Notes: generated by a model from the letters alone, not told the origin. A DNA stretch of 64,000 bases from an uncultured Oscillospiraceae bacterium (GCA_949299455.1 CASGAN010000005.1:96599-160598), one strand, 5' to 3'; counted from the stretch's first letter, positions 1 through 8,416 are shown. Program-made: numbers and translations.

Positions 1-65
1 GCTGTTTGATTGATTGTTTTGATCCAGTCACGATCTTGAATCGTTATGGTTTCAAAGGTTAACAT
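1..65 (-). CDS. N-terminus of a DUF2156-like protein, cut by the window edge
   Basis: Only the first 21 codons are visible. They read MLTFETITIQDRDWIKTINQ and begin at an ATG that overlaps the end of tmk by 7 nt, which suggests translational coupling in a thyX-tmk-X operon. The opening resembles the start of DUF2156 (phosphatidylglycerol lysyltransferase-like) proteins, which often begin MLxFxxIxLxDxxx. That similarity is weak evidence from a short stretch; the reading frame and overlap are what is actually seen. Confidence 0.4.
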   Translation of the reverse strand, partial: MLTFETITIQDRDWIKTINQT

Positions 66-730
66 GAAAGATCTCCGATTATTTTCTCTAAAAGTTCCGC
101 GGTGATTTCTTCCTGACGACGAGGCGCATCCGCCTGTGCGCACGGAATTACCGTCCAGTCCTCCTTTTGCGCGGCATATGCGGCCGTTTGCTCGCATTGA
201 CGCAGATAGGCTGTATTTTTCTCGTGAATATCTTTTTTGCTCATGTCGCCGCCGTAACGCGATTCAATGAGCCGGTCTGCAACATCGCGCGGCATGTCCA
301 AAAATAAAATTCGGTCAGGACGCGGCAAGCCCAGTTTTTCATATTCAAAGTCAGAAAGCCACGAAAGATAGCTGTCCCATTCTGTGTTCGGCAGTTTGCA
401 CATCTGGTGAATCGCATTCGAGCTCACATACCGTGTGGCAATCACCACACCGCCCGCTTCGTAAAACGAACGCCACACCGTCATATAACTTGCATACCGG
501 TCTACTGCATAGAAACTCGATGCCGCATATGCATTCACATCATTTGCATTTTCCGAAAATTCACCGCTTAAATACATTTTAACCAAAGCAGAGGATGGTT
601 TTTCATAATCGGGAAACGAAATCAGCATATTTTTGATTCCTTTTTCCGTGAGCGCGTCGGCAACACGTTTTGCCTGAGTCGATTTTCCCGAACCGTCCAG
701 TCCGTCAATGACAATCAGCTTTCCGCTCAT
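59..730 (-). CDS. tmk: Thymidylate kinase
   Basis: Phosphorylates dTMP to dTDP with ATP in the cytoplasm, the step after thymidylate synthase. The P-loop GLDGSGKST lies at residues 10-18, the DRY motif of the dTMP site follows in the first half, and the 223-aa length is close to the family norm (about 205-225). The start codon overlaps the stop of the upstream thyX by ATGA, so synthesis and phosphorylation of dTMP are coupled. The central region (residues 90-150) is more like the eukaryotic/poxviral-type branch than classical Bacillus Tmk, but the assignment is secure. Confidence 0.93.
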   Translation of the reverse strand: MSGKLIVIDGLDGSGKSTQAKRVADALTEKGIKNMLISFPDYEKPSSALVKMYLSGEFSENANDVNAYAASSFYAVDRYASYMTVWRSFYEAGGVVIATRYVSSNAIHQMCKLPNTEWDSYLSWLSDFEYEKLGLPRPDRILFLDMPRDVADRLIESRYGGDMSKKDIHEKNTAYLRQCEQTAAYAAQKEDWTVIPCAQADAPRRQEEITAELLEKIIGDLSC

Positions 731-1515
731 TTGCTGTTCTCCCCCTGTGCCGCTTCGTGAAGTTCTTTATAAAATGCACGCATTTCTTTGGCATGTCCGC
801 AGGTCATACCGCCTTCGGTGCATGCACCTGCATAACAAGCAGGACCCGCTGTTTTAAACAGCGTCGGCGCCACTTCACAGACAAGCCGCAGCATTTCGTC
901 GGCAAGCGCTTTAATCTCCCACTGCGCACGGTTGCAGCAGCGGTGCTTAAAGAAATTATACAGGCTGCGTGCATTCATTGTGACAATCATCTGGGTATCA
1001 CATGCATTCGGCAGCACAAACCGAGCATCTTCAATCGCTTTTTTCTCCGCCTTTTTTGCAGCTTCTTTTTCGCTCAACCCTTCGTCCAAGAATGTTTTGG
1101 TATGTGTTTCCTTTAAGATGCGGGTGAGTTCGTTATATGCCGCAAGATCTGCCTGCATCGTCTGCTCATATACACGCATTGCCGCTTCGTTTTTCGCAAT
1201 CTCCGGCGGCACAATGTACGAAAAGCCGTCTTTGTTTACATATCGCTGGCTCTGCACGCTGAACGACGCAATCCGGTGACGGGTAATCTGTGCAAGCAGT
1301 GCACGCGACACACCCTCAATGCCAAACGTAAAGCTTACATGCTCAATCGGACTTTCGTGCCCAAACGAAGCGAGCATCTCCACAAACGAAGCTGCTTTTT
1401 CATCTGTCAATCCGTCATACACTTCGCCAACCGTCGTATTTGCATAGCAAAGTTTTGCTGCGCAAGCAATCGTTTTTTCGGGATTTGGGGTGTGAGAAAT
1501 CAATGTCACTTTCAT
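727..1515 (-). CDS. thyX: FAD-dependent thymidylate synthase
   Basis: Methylates dUMP to dTMP using methylene-THF and FAD/NADPH. The signature RHRX7S is intact: R79-H80-R81 and S89 within RHRIASFSVQSQRY. The 262-aa length is typical. Clostridia commonly use ThyX instead of ThyA. An AGGAGG site lies 9 nt before the ATG. It heads the thyX-tmk operon and is separated from the gene upstream by a clear terminator at 1544-1582. Confidence 0.96.
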   Translation of the reverse strand: MKVTLISHTPNPEKTIACAAKLCYANTTVGEVYDGLTDEKAASFVEMLASFGHESPIEHVSFTFGIEGVSRALLAQITRHRIASFSVQSQRYVNKDGFSYIVPPEIAKNEAAMRVYEQTMQADLAAYNELTRILKETHTKTFLDEGLSEKEAAKKAEKKAIEDARFVLPNACDTQMIVTMNARSLYNFFKHRCCNRAQWEIKALADEMLRLVCEVAPTLFKTAGPACYAGACTEGGMTCGHAKEMRAFYKELHEAAQGENSK

Positions 1516-1543
1516 ATGGGTTGTCCTCCTGTTTTTCTAAAAA

Positions 1544-1582
1544 ACGGCAGCGCGGAGCATAAACTCCGGCGCCGCTTTTTTA
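1544..1582 (-). terminator. Rho-independent terminator of the Cys-rich gene
   Basis: GC-rich hairpin with CGGAG/CTCCG at its centre and a TTTTTT tract on the minus strand, between the Cys-rich protein gene and thyX. Confidence 0.75.
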
Positions 1583-1601
1583 TTCTCCTTTTTGCCGCAG
1601 A

Positions 1602-2399
1602 TCAGTCACAGTCCACGTCTTCCAGCTTCGGCGGGAAAAATTCGTTGACCGGGAATTTGATTTTCTTAAACAGCTCGCACGGATCATCTGCGGATGTCAC
1701 GCACTCTTTATCCGGCAGGCAGAAGTCATACACCGGCACCATCATCTGCACATTGCGCTCAAGCTGCACAATCGAAAACAGACCGATGCTGATGCAGACC
1801 ACTTTTGCAGGACGGACTTTGTCAAACTCATCGTCAAACAGCTTCGATACCACATCCGGACAAGTGAACATGACTTCCTTTTGGCAATCCGAAACGTCGC
1901 AAAGACGGCAGGAAAGGCAAATCGGATCAACAACCGACAAATTCGCCGTCGGGAGATTCTCGTCACAGCAGCAGTGCTTGTCGTTATTAACCGTCAAACG
2001 ATTTGAGGTAAACTGATTGACACTTCCTTCGCTGCCATAAAGAATCACTTTCTTTTGGAATACGCTGATGCCCTCAGCTTTGACCGGTTTGGTCATCGGC
2101 GAAACGATCGCTTCTAAGCGCACCAAAAAGTAAAACGTCATGTCAACAGAGTAAAAGCCTTTGTTGAATGGAACCGGTTCAACGTCCATAAGTACGGTAT
2201 ATACCTGCACATTTTTACATTTCACCGCTGTGGCATTGTCAATAATCGACTGATTGAGCGGCGTAAAATAGACCCGGAGATCTTCTAAGCAGTCCTTGTC
2301 GGAACAGCTGTCATAAATTCGGCCGGCATTGATGCAGACGGCTTCTTTGAATCCGTTTGAACAGCCGGACTGCTGTCCTGCAAATTTTTGATCAGCCAT
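1602..2399 (-). CDS. Conserved Cys-rich hypothetical protein (possible spore-associated)
   Basis: I do not recognise a named family. The protein is 265 aa from the ATG with a well-spaced AGGAGG (MADQKF; a longer reading frame adds nine codons but lacks a ribosome site). It has about twenty cysteines, many in clusters: AVCINAGRIYDSCSDKDC near residue 25, a KHCCCDE run, and ICLSCRLCDVSDC in the second half. No signal peptide or membrane segment is visible. Proteins with this type of EAVCI...YDSCSDKDCLEDL opening occur in spore-forming Clostridia, and I suspect a spore coat or crust role, but that is inference. It is a single-gene unit with its own promoter (2528-2556) and terminator. Confidence 0.7.
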   Translation of the reverse strand: MADQKFAGQQSGCSNGFKEAVCINAGRIYDSCSDKDCLEDLRVYFTPLNQSIIDNATAVKCKNVQVYTVLMDVEPVPFNKGFYSVDMTFYFLVRLEAIVSPMTKPVKAEGISVFQKKVILYGSEGSVNQFTSNRLTVNNDKHCCCDENLPTANLSVVDPICLSCRLCDVSDCQKEVMFTCPDVVSKLFDDEFDKVRPAKVVCISIGLFSIVQLERNVQMMVPVYDFCLPDKECVTSADDPCELFKKIKFPVNEFFPPKLEDVDCD

Positions 2400-2527
2400 A
2401 AAAATCCTCCTTTTCAAATCGAACATACCGCACGCGAAAACATCTTTGTTCGTTCACACGCGCTTACTCTATTGTATGAAAAAAAGGAAAAAGCGTTCCT
2501 GTTTTTTGGCCGATCAAGCTTCCTAAA

Positions 2528-2556
2528 AGTATACCACATTTTCAGGCGCGAAACAA
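2528..2556 (-). promoter_or_regulatory. Promoter of the Cys-rich gene
   Basis: On the minus strand a TTGTTT -35 box and a TATACT -10 box are separated by 17 bp, about 130 bp upstream of the start codon. It looks like a vegetative sigma-A type promoter. Confidence 0.6.
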
Positions 2557-2572
2557 TCCTGCTGAGATACAA

Positions 2573-2597
2573 AAAAACCGTCCTGAAAAGGACGGTT
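2573..2597 (-). terminator. Rho-independent terminator of the yabR end of the operon
   Basis: AAACCGTCC/GGACGGTTT hairpin followed by a T-run on the minus strand, just after the stop of the S1-domain gene. Confidence 0.85.
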
Positions 2598-2604
2598 TGA
2601 TCGC

Positions 2605-3105
2605 TTAATCGTAATCGTTATAATTTTTGCGCGGGCGGCGTCTGCGCTCCGGCTGTTTCATATCCGAAAACTTCTCGTCTGTTGAGGACATAAATTTTGC
2701 CAGCATATCCTCGAACGAAGCAGGGCCTTTCGGCTGCTGGGGAGATGGGCGCTGCTCATTGGAAAAACGCCGGTTTCCATTATTCTGACGGGAATTGCCC
2801 GAACGATTAAAGTTTCCTGACGGTCTTGAACCACCATTAAAACGATGCTCGCGGTTTTGATTTTGCGGCTGCGGAAGTGCCTGTTTAATCGAAAGGCTGA
2901 TTTTGCCGTCATCGCTGACGTTGAGCACTTTCACTGTGACTTTTTGCTGTTCTTTCAGATGCTCCGAAATATCGCTTACATAAGTCCTTGCAACCTCAGA
3001 AATGTGAACCATTCCAACTGCACCGTCTTCGAGCTCCACAAATGCACCGAATTTTGTGATTCCTGTGACCTTACCCTCAACAATTGTACCTACTTCGTGC
3101 GGCAT
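2605..3105 (-). CDS. yabR: S1-domain RNA-binding protein (YabR-like)
   Basis: A single S1 OB-fold domain fills residues 5-75 (GTIVEGKVTGITKFGAFVEL, then VHISEVA and KISLSIKQA). A basic, Asn/Arg/Gln-rich tail follows to residue 166, probably disordered and able to bind RNA. YabR/general stress protein 13 family members associate with ribosomes or RNA; the exact role is unsettled. The position directly after divIC matches the Bacillus subtilis order divIC-yabR, which supports the name. An AGGAGG lies about 14 nt upstream of the ATG, rather far. It is the last gene of the block and is followed by a terminator. Confidence 0.85.
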   Translation of the reverse strand: MPHEVGTIVEGKVTGITKFGAFVELEDGAVGMVHISEVARTYVSDISEHLKEQQKVTVKVLNVSDDGKISLSIKQALPQPQNQNREHRFNGGSRPSGNFNRSGNSRQNNGNRRFSNEQRPSPQQPKGPASFEDMLAKFMSSTDEKFSDMKQPERRRRPRKNYNDYD

Positions 3106-3129
3106 ATTAACCCAATTATCCTCCTGTGA

Positions 3130-3423
3130 CTATTCTTTCCGGTTCGGATCTACAAAGACCTCTTCATCCGGATACGCCATTCCAAGCTTCTCGCGCGCGA
3201 TTTTCGCGATATATTCGGTATTCTCTCCGGAATTCAAAACGTCAATAATTTCCGATTTGATCAGTTTTTGCTCAGCAAGCTGTGTCTTTGCATCCGCGAG
3301 CTGTTTTTCCTTGTTTGCAATATCAATTTGAATCAACGTAAACGATACAGCAACATAACATGTAAATGCAAGAAACGCAACTTTAAAAATGAAGCTTTTT
3401 TTGTTCTTCTTTCCTTTTGCCAC
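3130..3423 (-). CDS. divIC: Septum formation initiator, FtsB/DivIC family
   Basis: Small bitopic membrane protein of the divisome. From the GTG start (MAKGKKNKKS) it has a basic cytoplasmic tail, one membrane segment at residues 13-33 (FKVAFLAFTCYVAVSFTLI), and a coiled-coil stretch (IANKEKQLADAKTQLAEQKL), then the family ending with AREKLGMAYPDEEVFV. The 97-aa length fits. A longer frame running up to 3516 has no ribosome site and lacks family character. Its place between yabQ and yabR supports DivIC, although FtsL/FtsB cannot be separated from sequence alone. Confidence 0.85.
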   Translation of the reverse strand: MAKGKKNKKSFIFKVAFLAFTCYVAVSFTLIQIDIANKEKQLADAKTQLAEQKLIKSEIIDVLNSGENTEYIAKIAREKLGMAYPDEEVFVDPNRKE

Positions 3424-3463
3424 GCTTCTCACATCCTTCCCTGAGCAAATTTGTACTGTTTTA

Positions 3464-3916
3464 TTATACATCATTTTGTTTTTGTTTTGCAAGACCATGA
3501 AAGCGGTTTTTCGCAAAAAAAATCAGTTTTTTTGTCAAAAAATGAATTTTACGCGCCCAAAAACAGATAAACCGCCAAAACGGCCGGACAATCCAGCCAA
3601 TCAGGCGCAGTATCATACGCAAAAGCCATTCTGCCCACCGCAAAACAAAGCGGCTGATCGTCAGCTCATACACAAAAAAGCCTGCCGCTTCTCCAAAGAG
3701 AAAGATCCACCGAAAAACACCGTTTGTCTTTGTCACAAGACCGTAAAACGAAATGCAAAACAGCACCAACGCAAACATAAGATCTTCAGCGATCACAGCC
3801 GCTTTCGGATGACGAATCATTCGCCTGCCAAGCCGGAACAGATCAAACACCACACCAAGCATTCCGCCTGCAGCACAGTACCATAAAAACACAGTTCCCA
3901 TGCCCATACGCATCAT
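3464..3916 (-). CDS. yabQ: Spore cortex biosynthesis protein YabQ
   Basis: Membrane protein needed for spore cortex assembly in B. subtilis. Three hydrophobic segments are visible in the first 90 residues, including VFLWYCAAGGMLGVVFDLFR, which carries the family D-x-x-R region, followed by a basic, aromatic C-terminal tail. I place the start at the ATG that overlaps the yabP stop codon (TGATG), giving 150 aa; a TTG seven codons earlier is possible. There is no good ribosome site of its own, so translation is probably coupled to yabP. Confidence 0.85.
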   Translation of the reverse strand: MMRMGMGTVFLWYCAAGGMLGVVFDLFRLGRRMIRHPKAAVIAEDLMFALVLFCISFYGLVTKTNGVFRWIFLFGEAAGFFVYELTISRFVLRWAEWLLRMILRLIGWIVRPFWRFICFWARKIHFLTKKLIFFAKNRFHGLAKQKQNDV

Positions 3917-4200
3917 CACCGGAAAATGCGCGCCCAAATGGACATGCGCTGTTTTCGTTTTTCCTCATCACGATATATGATCGCTTCCACCATACCGTCA
4001 ATCGACAGATTTCCGGTTTCCACATCCAGCACACCGATATGCAGACGGCTTCCCCGCACATCCATACACCCCTGCACTGTATGCAGCAGCACATGCGATT
4101 CGTCAAAGCTTTCAATATCATTGACACCCGAAACAGAAAGCTTTTTTCTGTTTTCAAGCACCACATGATGCGGCGCCTGTCTTGTCATTTCTCCCTGCAC
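3916..4200 (-). CDS. yabP: Sporulation protein YabP
   Basis: A 94-aa YabP/YqfC-family protein. The family core is clear: HHVVLENRKKLSVSGVNDIE followed by an internal beta-rich repeat and GLDV-like LHIGVLDVETGNLSIDG. YabP is localised to the forespore membrane and is required for spore formation with YabQ, probably in cortex or coat assembly. The start is a GTG preceded by AGGAGG with a 7-nt spacer. It is the middle of rqcP-yabP-yabQ. Confidence 0.9.
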   Translation of the reverse strand: MQGEMTRQAPHHVVLENRKKLSVSGVNDIESFDESHVLLHTVQGCMDVRGSRLHIGVLDVETGNLSIDGMVEAIIYRDEEKRKQRMSIWARIFR

Positions 4201-4266
4201 GCAATGACCTCCTCATCAACTCTTTATCAGATGGGACTATTCATTCCTATGCGCGCAGATCGTCTG

Positions 4267-4512
4267 TTATTCTTCGATTACAACAAAGTTTTGTGCAGCA
4301 CTTTCTTTGTTTGCGTGCTCGTTCAGTGCAGTCACCTGCACTTTTGTGCTCCGTGTGCCAAGCACAATCTCGATCACATCGCCGATTTTCACCTGGTACG
4401 ATGCTTTTGCTACCACGCCGTTTACTGTAATTTTTCCAGCATCACACGCTTCGTTTGCAATCGTTCTGCGTTTGATGAGCCGGGTGACTTTTAAATATTT
4501 ATCAAGCCGCAT
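4267..4512 (-). CDS. rqcP: S4-domain ribosome quality control protein RqcP (YabO)
   Basis: An 81-aa protein that is almost entirely an S4 RNA-binding domain: MRLDKYLKVTRLIKRRTIAN, then AGKITVNGVVAKASYQVKIGD. RqcP binds stalled 50S subunits with RqcH and promotes C-terminal alanine tailing. I chose the ATG preceded by GGAGG at 8 nt, which drops ten non-conserved residues of the longer frame. It sits between hup and yabP, as yabO does in Firmicutes. Confidence 0.88.
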   Translation of the reverse strand: MRLDKYLKVTRLIKRRTIANEACDAGKITVNGVVAKASYQVKIGDVIEIVLGTRSTKVQVTALNEHANKESAAQNFVVIEE

Positions 4513-4539
4513 GGCTTTTCCTCCAATCTTTTTTAAAAA

Positions 4540-4575
4540 CAAAATAGATCGCCCGGAAAAACGGACGATCTATCA
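4540..4575 (-). terminator. Rho-independent terminator after hup
   Basis: ATAGATCG...CGATCTAT hairpin followed by TTTGTTTTT on the minus strand. It may act as an attenuating terminator that raises hup mRNA above the downstream sporulation genes. Confidence 0.8.
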
Positions 4576-4592
4576 GCTTTGTTTGCAAACAA

Positions 4593-4865
4593 TTATTTCA
4601 CAAAATCTTTCAGGTGTTTGCCAGCTTTGAATGCCGGAACTTTGCAAGCAGCGATGGTGATCTCTGCGCCGGTAGCCGGGTTCAAACCTTTTCTCTCAGC
4701 ACGCTCGCGAACTTCGAACGTACCAAAACCTACGAGCTGTACTTTGCCGTCGTTTTTCATGCCTTCTGCAATTGCATCAAGCGTTGCGTTTACAGCTTTC
4801 TCTGCATCTTTTTTGGAAAGCTCAGCTTTCTCTGCAACAGCAGCAATCAGTTCGACTTTGGTCAT
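4593..4865 (-). CDS. hup: HU-family DNA-binding protein
   Basis: A 90-aa histone-like protein: [20 protein letters not shown] at the N-terminus, [21 protein letters not shown] spanning the DNA-contacting beta arm, and a [11 protein letters not shown] end. It is a homodimer that bends DNA and compacts the nucleoid. GGAGG lies at good spacing from the ATG. Placement of hup between mazG and rqcP is common in Clostridia. Confidence 0.96.
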   Translation of the reverse strand: MTKVELIAAVAEKAELSKKDAEKAVNATLDAIAEGMKNDGKVQLVGFGTFEVRERAERKGLNPATGAEITIAACKVPAFKAGKHLKDFVK

Positions 4866-4936
4866 GGTTGTACCTCCTATAAATTTAACATGCTAAAAAA
4901 ATTTATTATTCAGAAGGGAAATCCCTTTGAATGACA

Positions 4937-5728
4937 TTACAGTTGCTTGGCTTTTTTCCAAAGCGTCAGCAGTGTTTCGATGGAAGCCGTTTTCAAATCA
5001 ACCTGCTCCGCTGCGGCAAGCGCTTCCACATGCTTAAACCGGGCAATAAATTTATTGCACGAACCGGTCAATGTCTCCTCGGCATCCTCACCGCAGAGCC
5101 GCGCGACATTTACTGCGGCAAACAGCACATCACCCAGTTCTTCTTTGATATTATCCGCATCCTGCGCATCCATTGCAGCAGAAAGCTCGATGACTTCGCT
5201 TTTTAAATCATCAAATGCCATCGTAACATCCGGATAATCAAAACCTGCCTTTTTCGCGCGTCCCTGCACTTTTTGCGCACGCATGAGCGCCGGCAGCTGT
5301 TTTGGTACCGCATCCAGCGTTTCGGAAGCCGTCGTTTGTCCTTTGGTTTCCTGTTTGATCCGTGTCCACTGGTCAAGCACATCAGATACATCACTGACCT
5401 GTGCATCCCCGAATACATGCGGATGACGGATAATCAGCTTTTTGCAGATCTCATCGACAACATCATCAAACGAAAACGTGCCGGCTTCTTCCTCCATCTG
5501 TGTATGGAATACAATCTGAAGCAATACATCGCCGAGCTCTTCGCGCAGCATTGCCGGATCGTTTTGATCGATTGCTTCGATGGCTTCATATGTTTCTTCA
5601 ATGAAATCCTTGCGGATGGATGCATGTGTCTGCTCTCTGTCCCAAGGGCAGCCGCTTTCACTGCGGAGCACACGCATAATCTCGCGCAAATCCTCTATGC
5701 CATATGATTGTTTTTGCTTAAACGTCAT
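4937..5728 (-). CDS. mazG: Nucleoside triphosphate pyrophosphohydrolase MazG
   Basis: A 263-aa protein with two tandem MazG domains. The first has the GCPWDREQTHASIRKDFIEE signature and the EELGDVLLQI metal-binding EExxD motif; the second repeats it as KEELGDVLFAAVN. It hydrolyses (d)NTPs to monophosphates and pyrophosphate, a house-cleaning role. The larger YabN form carries an N-terminal methylase domain, which is absent here. It lies between spoVB and hup, as expected for the cluster. Confidence 0.93.
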   Translation of the reverse strand: MTFKQKQSYGIEDLREIMRVLRSESGCPWDREQTHASIRKDFIEETYEAIEAIDQNDPAMLREELGDVLLQIVFHTQMEEEAGTFSFDDVVDEICKKLIIRHPHVFGDAQVSDVSDVLDQWTRIKQETKGQTTASETLDAVPKQLPALMRAQKVQGRAKKAGFDYPDVTMAFDDLKSEVIELSAAMDAQDADNIKEELGDVLFAAVNVARLCGEDAEETLTGSCNKFIARFKHVEALAAAEQVDLKTASIETLLTLWKKAKQL

Positions 5729-5785
5729 GATCTGTTCCTGCTTTCCGGACGCCTTTGACTATTTTACAGTATAACCAAAGAGAAT

Positions 5786-7468
5786 TCAAGTATTTTTCGA
5801 TTTTTCTGCGCGTTTTCGCCCGAAGAAAACTGTCGGCAGCCGAAACACGCGCAAAAAAAGCAGCGACAAGCCATACACTCCCGCGCCACACGCAATACTG
5901 ACGAAAGTAATTATACTATTCTGCGATGCATTTGTCAAAGCTTTCTCAGCAAAAAATGCGCAAATCCCGCACAAAAAGCCGCATATCATCGGCTTTTTTG
6001 CTTCACGCAGGAATGCATATGATCCGCCGGTCACACGACAAACACACAAAAGCCCATACCAAACCATCAAAAAATTGCAAGCCAATGTTCCGACAGCGGC
6101 TCCCATAATATGTACATGCGGCAGCCGCACAAGCCACAGATTGCACACAAGCTTTAACACTGCACCGACAGCGATCACCGGCAAAAGAGCCTGCTGCTTT
6201 CCGACTGCCTGCATCACTGTTTGTGATGCAACAAAAAATGCCATGCACAGCGATGAAACCGCCAAAACAGGCAGCACAGGTGCACATGCTTCGACCATTC
6301 CCGGAAGTGATGGATAAAGAAGTGTTAACAGCGGTTTTGCCAGAAAGCAGAGTCCAAATACGGCCGGCATCGAAACAAGCGATGTCATAAAAAAGAGATT
6401 TCGGATGGCGCGATTTTTCTCCTCCCGATTGCCGCCGGAAAATGCACGCGTGATACACGAAAGTGCACTCTTTGAAAACACAGCGGTGAATGCGGGAATC
6501 AGGTGAAACAGGGTCATACAGCTCATCAGCGCGCCGTACAAAAAGGTGTGCAGCTCCTCCGACGGCGCAAGATATGCGCCGAATTTCTCAGCAAGCATGT
6601 TTCCCGGCATTTGCTCGGCAATCATCAGCTGCATTTGAATCGTCAGTGTATCGATCATCGCACAAAGCTGCATCAGTCCTGCTGCGACAGCAACCGGTGC
6701 CGCTGTTTTTAACAGGATTGTGCAAACATTTCGTGTTTTGATCGGTTTGTTTCCTCTTGGGACCATTCGTTTTTTTCGGTGTAAAAACAGATAAATGCAT
6801 CCGCCCGCTGTCGAAAGCGACACGCCTGCCATTGCCGCCGCAGAGGCAAACGGCAGCATATTCTGTTCGAGCGCTTCCCATGTTTTCCACACCGTCCCGA
6901 ACACCGGTTCACCTGCCAAAAAGGCGGTTTTTGCATACTGCATCACCAAGAACGCACCCGTCAGTCCGCACAGCACCTTCACTGCCGCTTCAATCACCTG
7001 CGTGACAGCCGTCGGTTTCATGTCGGAGAGTCCTTCATAATAACCACGGAATGCCGCCATCACACAGCAAAACAAAATCGCAGGCGCTACGGCAAGAATC
7101 GAATAAAACGTGTCAGGACTGCCCATCAGGCCGGCAAGGAGGTTTGCACAGAGAACGGCCAGCACACTGCCGGAAATACCGATGATACAAAACAAAATCA
7201 TCGATGCACGAAACACCGGAGAAAGCCGGTATCCCCTTGCGGCACAATCCGCTGTGACGCGTGCAGTTGCTGTGCAAAGGCCGCTGACTGCCAGCGCATA
7301 CACCGCTGTATAGATGGTGTACGCGGAGGTGAAATACCCCATGCCTGTTTCATGGAGAATGCCGGCAAGCGGAATTTTAAACACCGCACCAAGAATTTTG
7401 ACAAGCACCACCGAAATCCCGAGCAATGCCGAACCGTATAGAAAAGAGCTGCTGCGTATCGTTCGCAA
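5786..7468 (-). CDS. spoVB: Polysaccharide/lipid flippase of the SpoVB family
   Basis: A 560-aa MOP-superfamily membrane protein with about 14 hydrophobic segments (first one SSSFLYGSALLGISVVLVKI). SpoVB-type proteins are thought to move lipid-linked peptidoglycan precursors, and in Bacillus SpoVB is needed for spore cortex synthesis. The link to spoVB rather than murJ rests on the neighbouring mazG, yabP and yabQ. The start is a TTG preceded by GGAGG. A terminator separates it from the riboflavin transporter upstream. Confidence 0.85.
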   Translation of the reverse strand: MRTIRSSSFLYGSALLGISVVLVKILGAVFKIPLAGILHETGMGYFTSAYTIYTAVYALAVSGLCTATARVTADCAARGYRLSPVFRASMILFCIIGISGSVLAVLCANLLAGLMGSPDTFYSILAVAPAILFCCVMAAFRGYYEGLSDMKPTAVTQVIEAAVKVLCGLTGAFLVMQYAKTAFLAGEPVFGTVWKTWEALEQNMLPFASAAAMAGVSLSTAGGCIYLFLHRKKRMVPRGNKPIKTRNVCTILLKTAAPVAVAAGLMQLCAMIDTLTIQMQLMIAEQMPGNMLAEKFGAYLAPSEELHTFLYGALMSCMTLFHLIPAFTAVFSKSALSCITRAFSGGNREEKNRAIRNLFFMTSLVSMPAVFGLCFLAKPLLTLLYPSLPGMVEACAPVLPVLAVSSLCMAFFVASQTVMQAVGKQQALLPVIAVGAVLKLVCNLWLVRLPHVHIMGAAVGTLACNFLMVWYGLLCVCRVTGGSYAFLREAKKPMICGFLCGICAFFAEKALTNASQNSIITFVSIACGAGVYGLSLLFLRVFRLPTVFFGRKRAEKSKNT

Positions 7469-7485
7469 AACGCCACCTCCGCAAT

Positions 7486-7516
7486 AAAAAATGAGATACT
7501 ATATACATAGTATCTC
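7486..7516 (-). terminator. Terminator after the riboflavin transporter gene
   Basis: A near-perfect palindrome GAGATACTAT/ATAGTATCTC followed by ATTTTTT on the minus strand, just before spoVB. Confidence 0.8.
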
Positions 7517-7550
7517 ACGCGCGGTATTATCCCTGTTTCTTTGTAAAAAA

Positions 7551-8177
7551 TTATCGATGCAGAATCGGCGACAGCCGTTTGTAGAGCAGCAGTACAAGTA
7601 CCGATGACACCACACCTTTTAAGAGATTAAACGGCACTGTTGCAAACAGCACGAGCGTTGCCACATTGGTAATGGCAGGGTTCACTGCTGTTCCCATGCC
7701 AACAAGTGTGTCAAGCGGCATTCCCGCCAGCGCAGAATATGCCGGAAGCAGTACAAACAGATTCATCAGTGCACCCACGATCGTAATGCTCACCGTACCG
7801 ACGCTCATTCCCACGATTGCGGTTTTGAGCGTTTTGCGGTGCCGGTAAATGAGTGCCGCCGGCACAATATACGAGCATCCAATCACGAAATTCGCGAGTT
7901 CACCGACGCCTGCGGTGATTGTGCCGTTAATGAGCAGGTTTAAAAGCACCTTAATAAGTTCAATGAAAATGCCGGGCACCACACCCATTGCAAGCGCGCC
8001 GATCATGACGACGACTTCGCTCAAATCCACCTTATAAAACCCGGGTGCGAACGGAAGCGGAATCTCGAACAGCATAACGATCACCGAAATCGCACTGAGA
8101 ACCGCCACTTTTGTGATCGTTTTGAGTGCCATTTTTCCTGTTTGTGTGTTTGCGATTGTACCTTGCTGATGTCCCAT
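7551..8177 (-). CDS. ribU: Riboflavin ECF transporter S component
   Basis: A 208-aa integral membrane protein with about six hydrophobic segments; the core VAVLSAISVIVMLFEIPLPF and FYKVDLSEVVVMIGALAMG is typical of RibU. It is the substrate-binding subunit that works with a shared EcfAA'T energising module, which is not in this window. The FMN riboswitch directly upstream makes riboflavin the likely substrate. The start is set at the second ATG (MGHQQG), since the first ATG overlaps the AGGAGG. Confidence 0.92.
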   Translation of the reverse strand: MGHQQGTIANTQTGKMALKTITKVAVLSAISVIVMLFEIPLPFAPGFYKVDLSEVVVMIGALAMGVVPGIFIELIKVLLNLLINGTITAGVGELANFVIGCSYIVPAALIYRHRKTLKTAIVGMSVGTVSITIVGALMNLFVLLPAYSALAGMPLDTLVGMGTAVNPAITNVATLVLFATVPFNLLKGVVSSVLVLLLYKRLSPILHR

Positions 8178-8241
8178 TTTGAACATCCTCCTTCAAAATA
8201 AAAATATTTAGAGAGATCTGTTCTTTGGGAGAATCGTGCAG

Positions 8242-8275
8242 AAAAAACGCCCGCAGAAATACTGCGGGCGTTTTT
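8242..8275 (-). terminator. Expression-platform terminator of the FMN riboswitch
   Basis: CGCCCGCAG/CTGCGGGCG hairpin followed by TTTTTT on the minus strand, between the aptamer and ribU. When FMN is bound it should form and stop transcription. Confidence 0.9.
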
Positions 8276-8293
8276 ATGCAAATTGTTCTGCAT

Positions 8294-8416
8294 ATTTCTT
8301 TCATCCGGACTGTAACCGTTGGTACTGGATTCACACCAGTTCTGCGCAGATGCGCTCGCGGACTTACGGAAGAATTTCCGATCACCACCAGTGGAGACTT
8401 TCACTCCGCCCTGAAA
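8294..8416 (-). promoter_or_regulatory. FMN riboswitch (RFN element)
   Basis: The minus strand carries all the conserved blocks in order: TTTCAGGGCGGAGTGAAAG, CCACTGGTGGTGAT, AAGTCCGCGAGCG, GAACTGGTGTGAATCCAGTACC and ACGGTTACAGTCCGGATGAAAG. It is followed by an intrinsic terminator and ribU. It lowers ribU expression when FMN is abundant. Confidence 0.97.
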
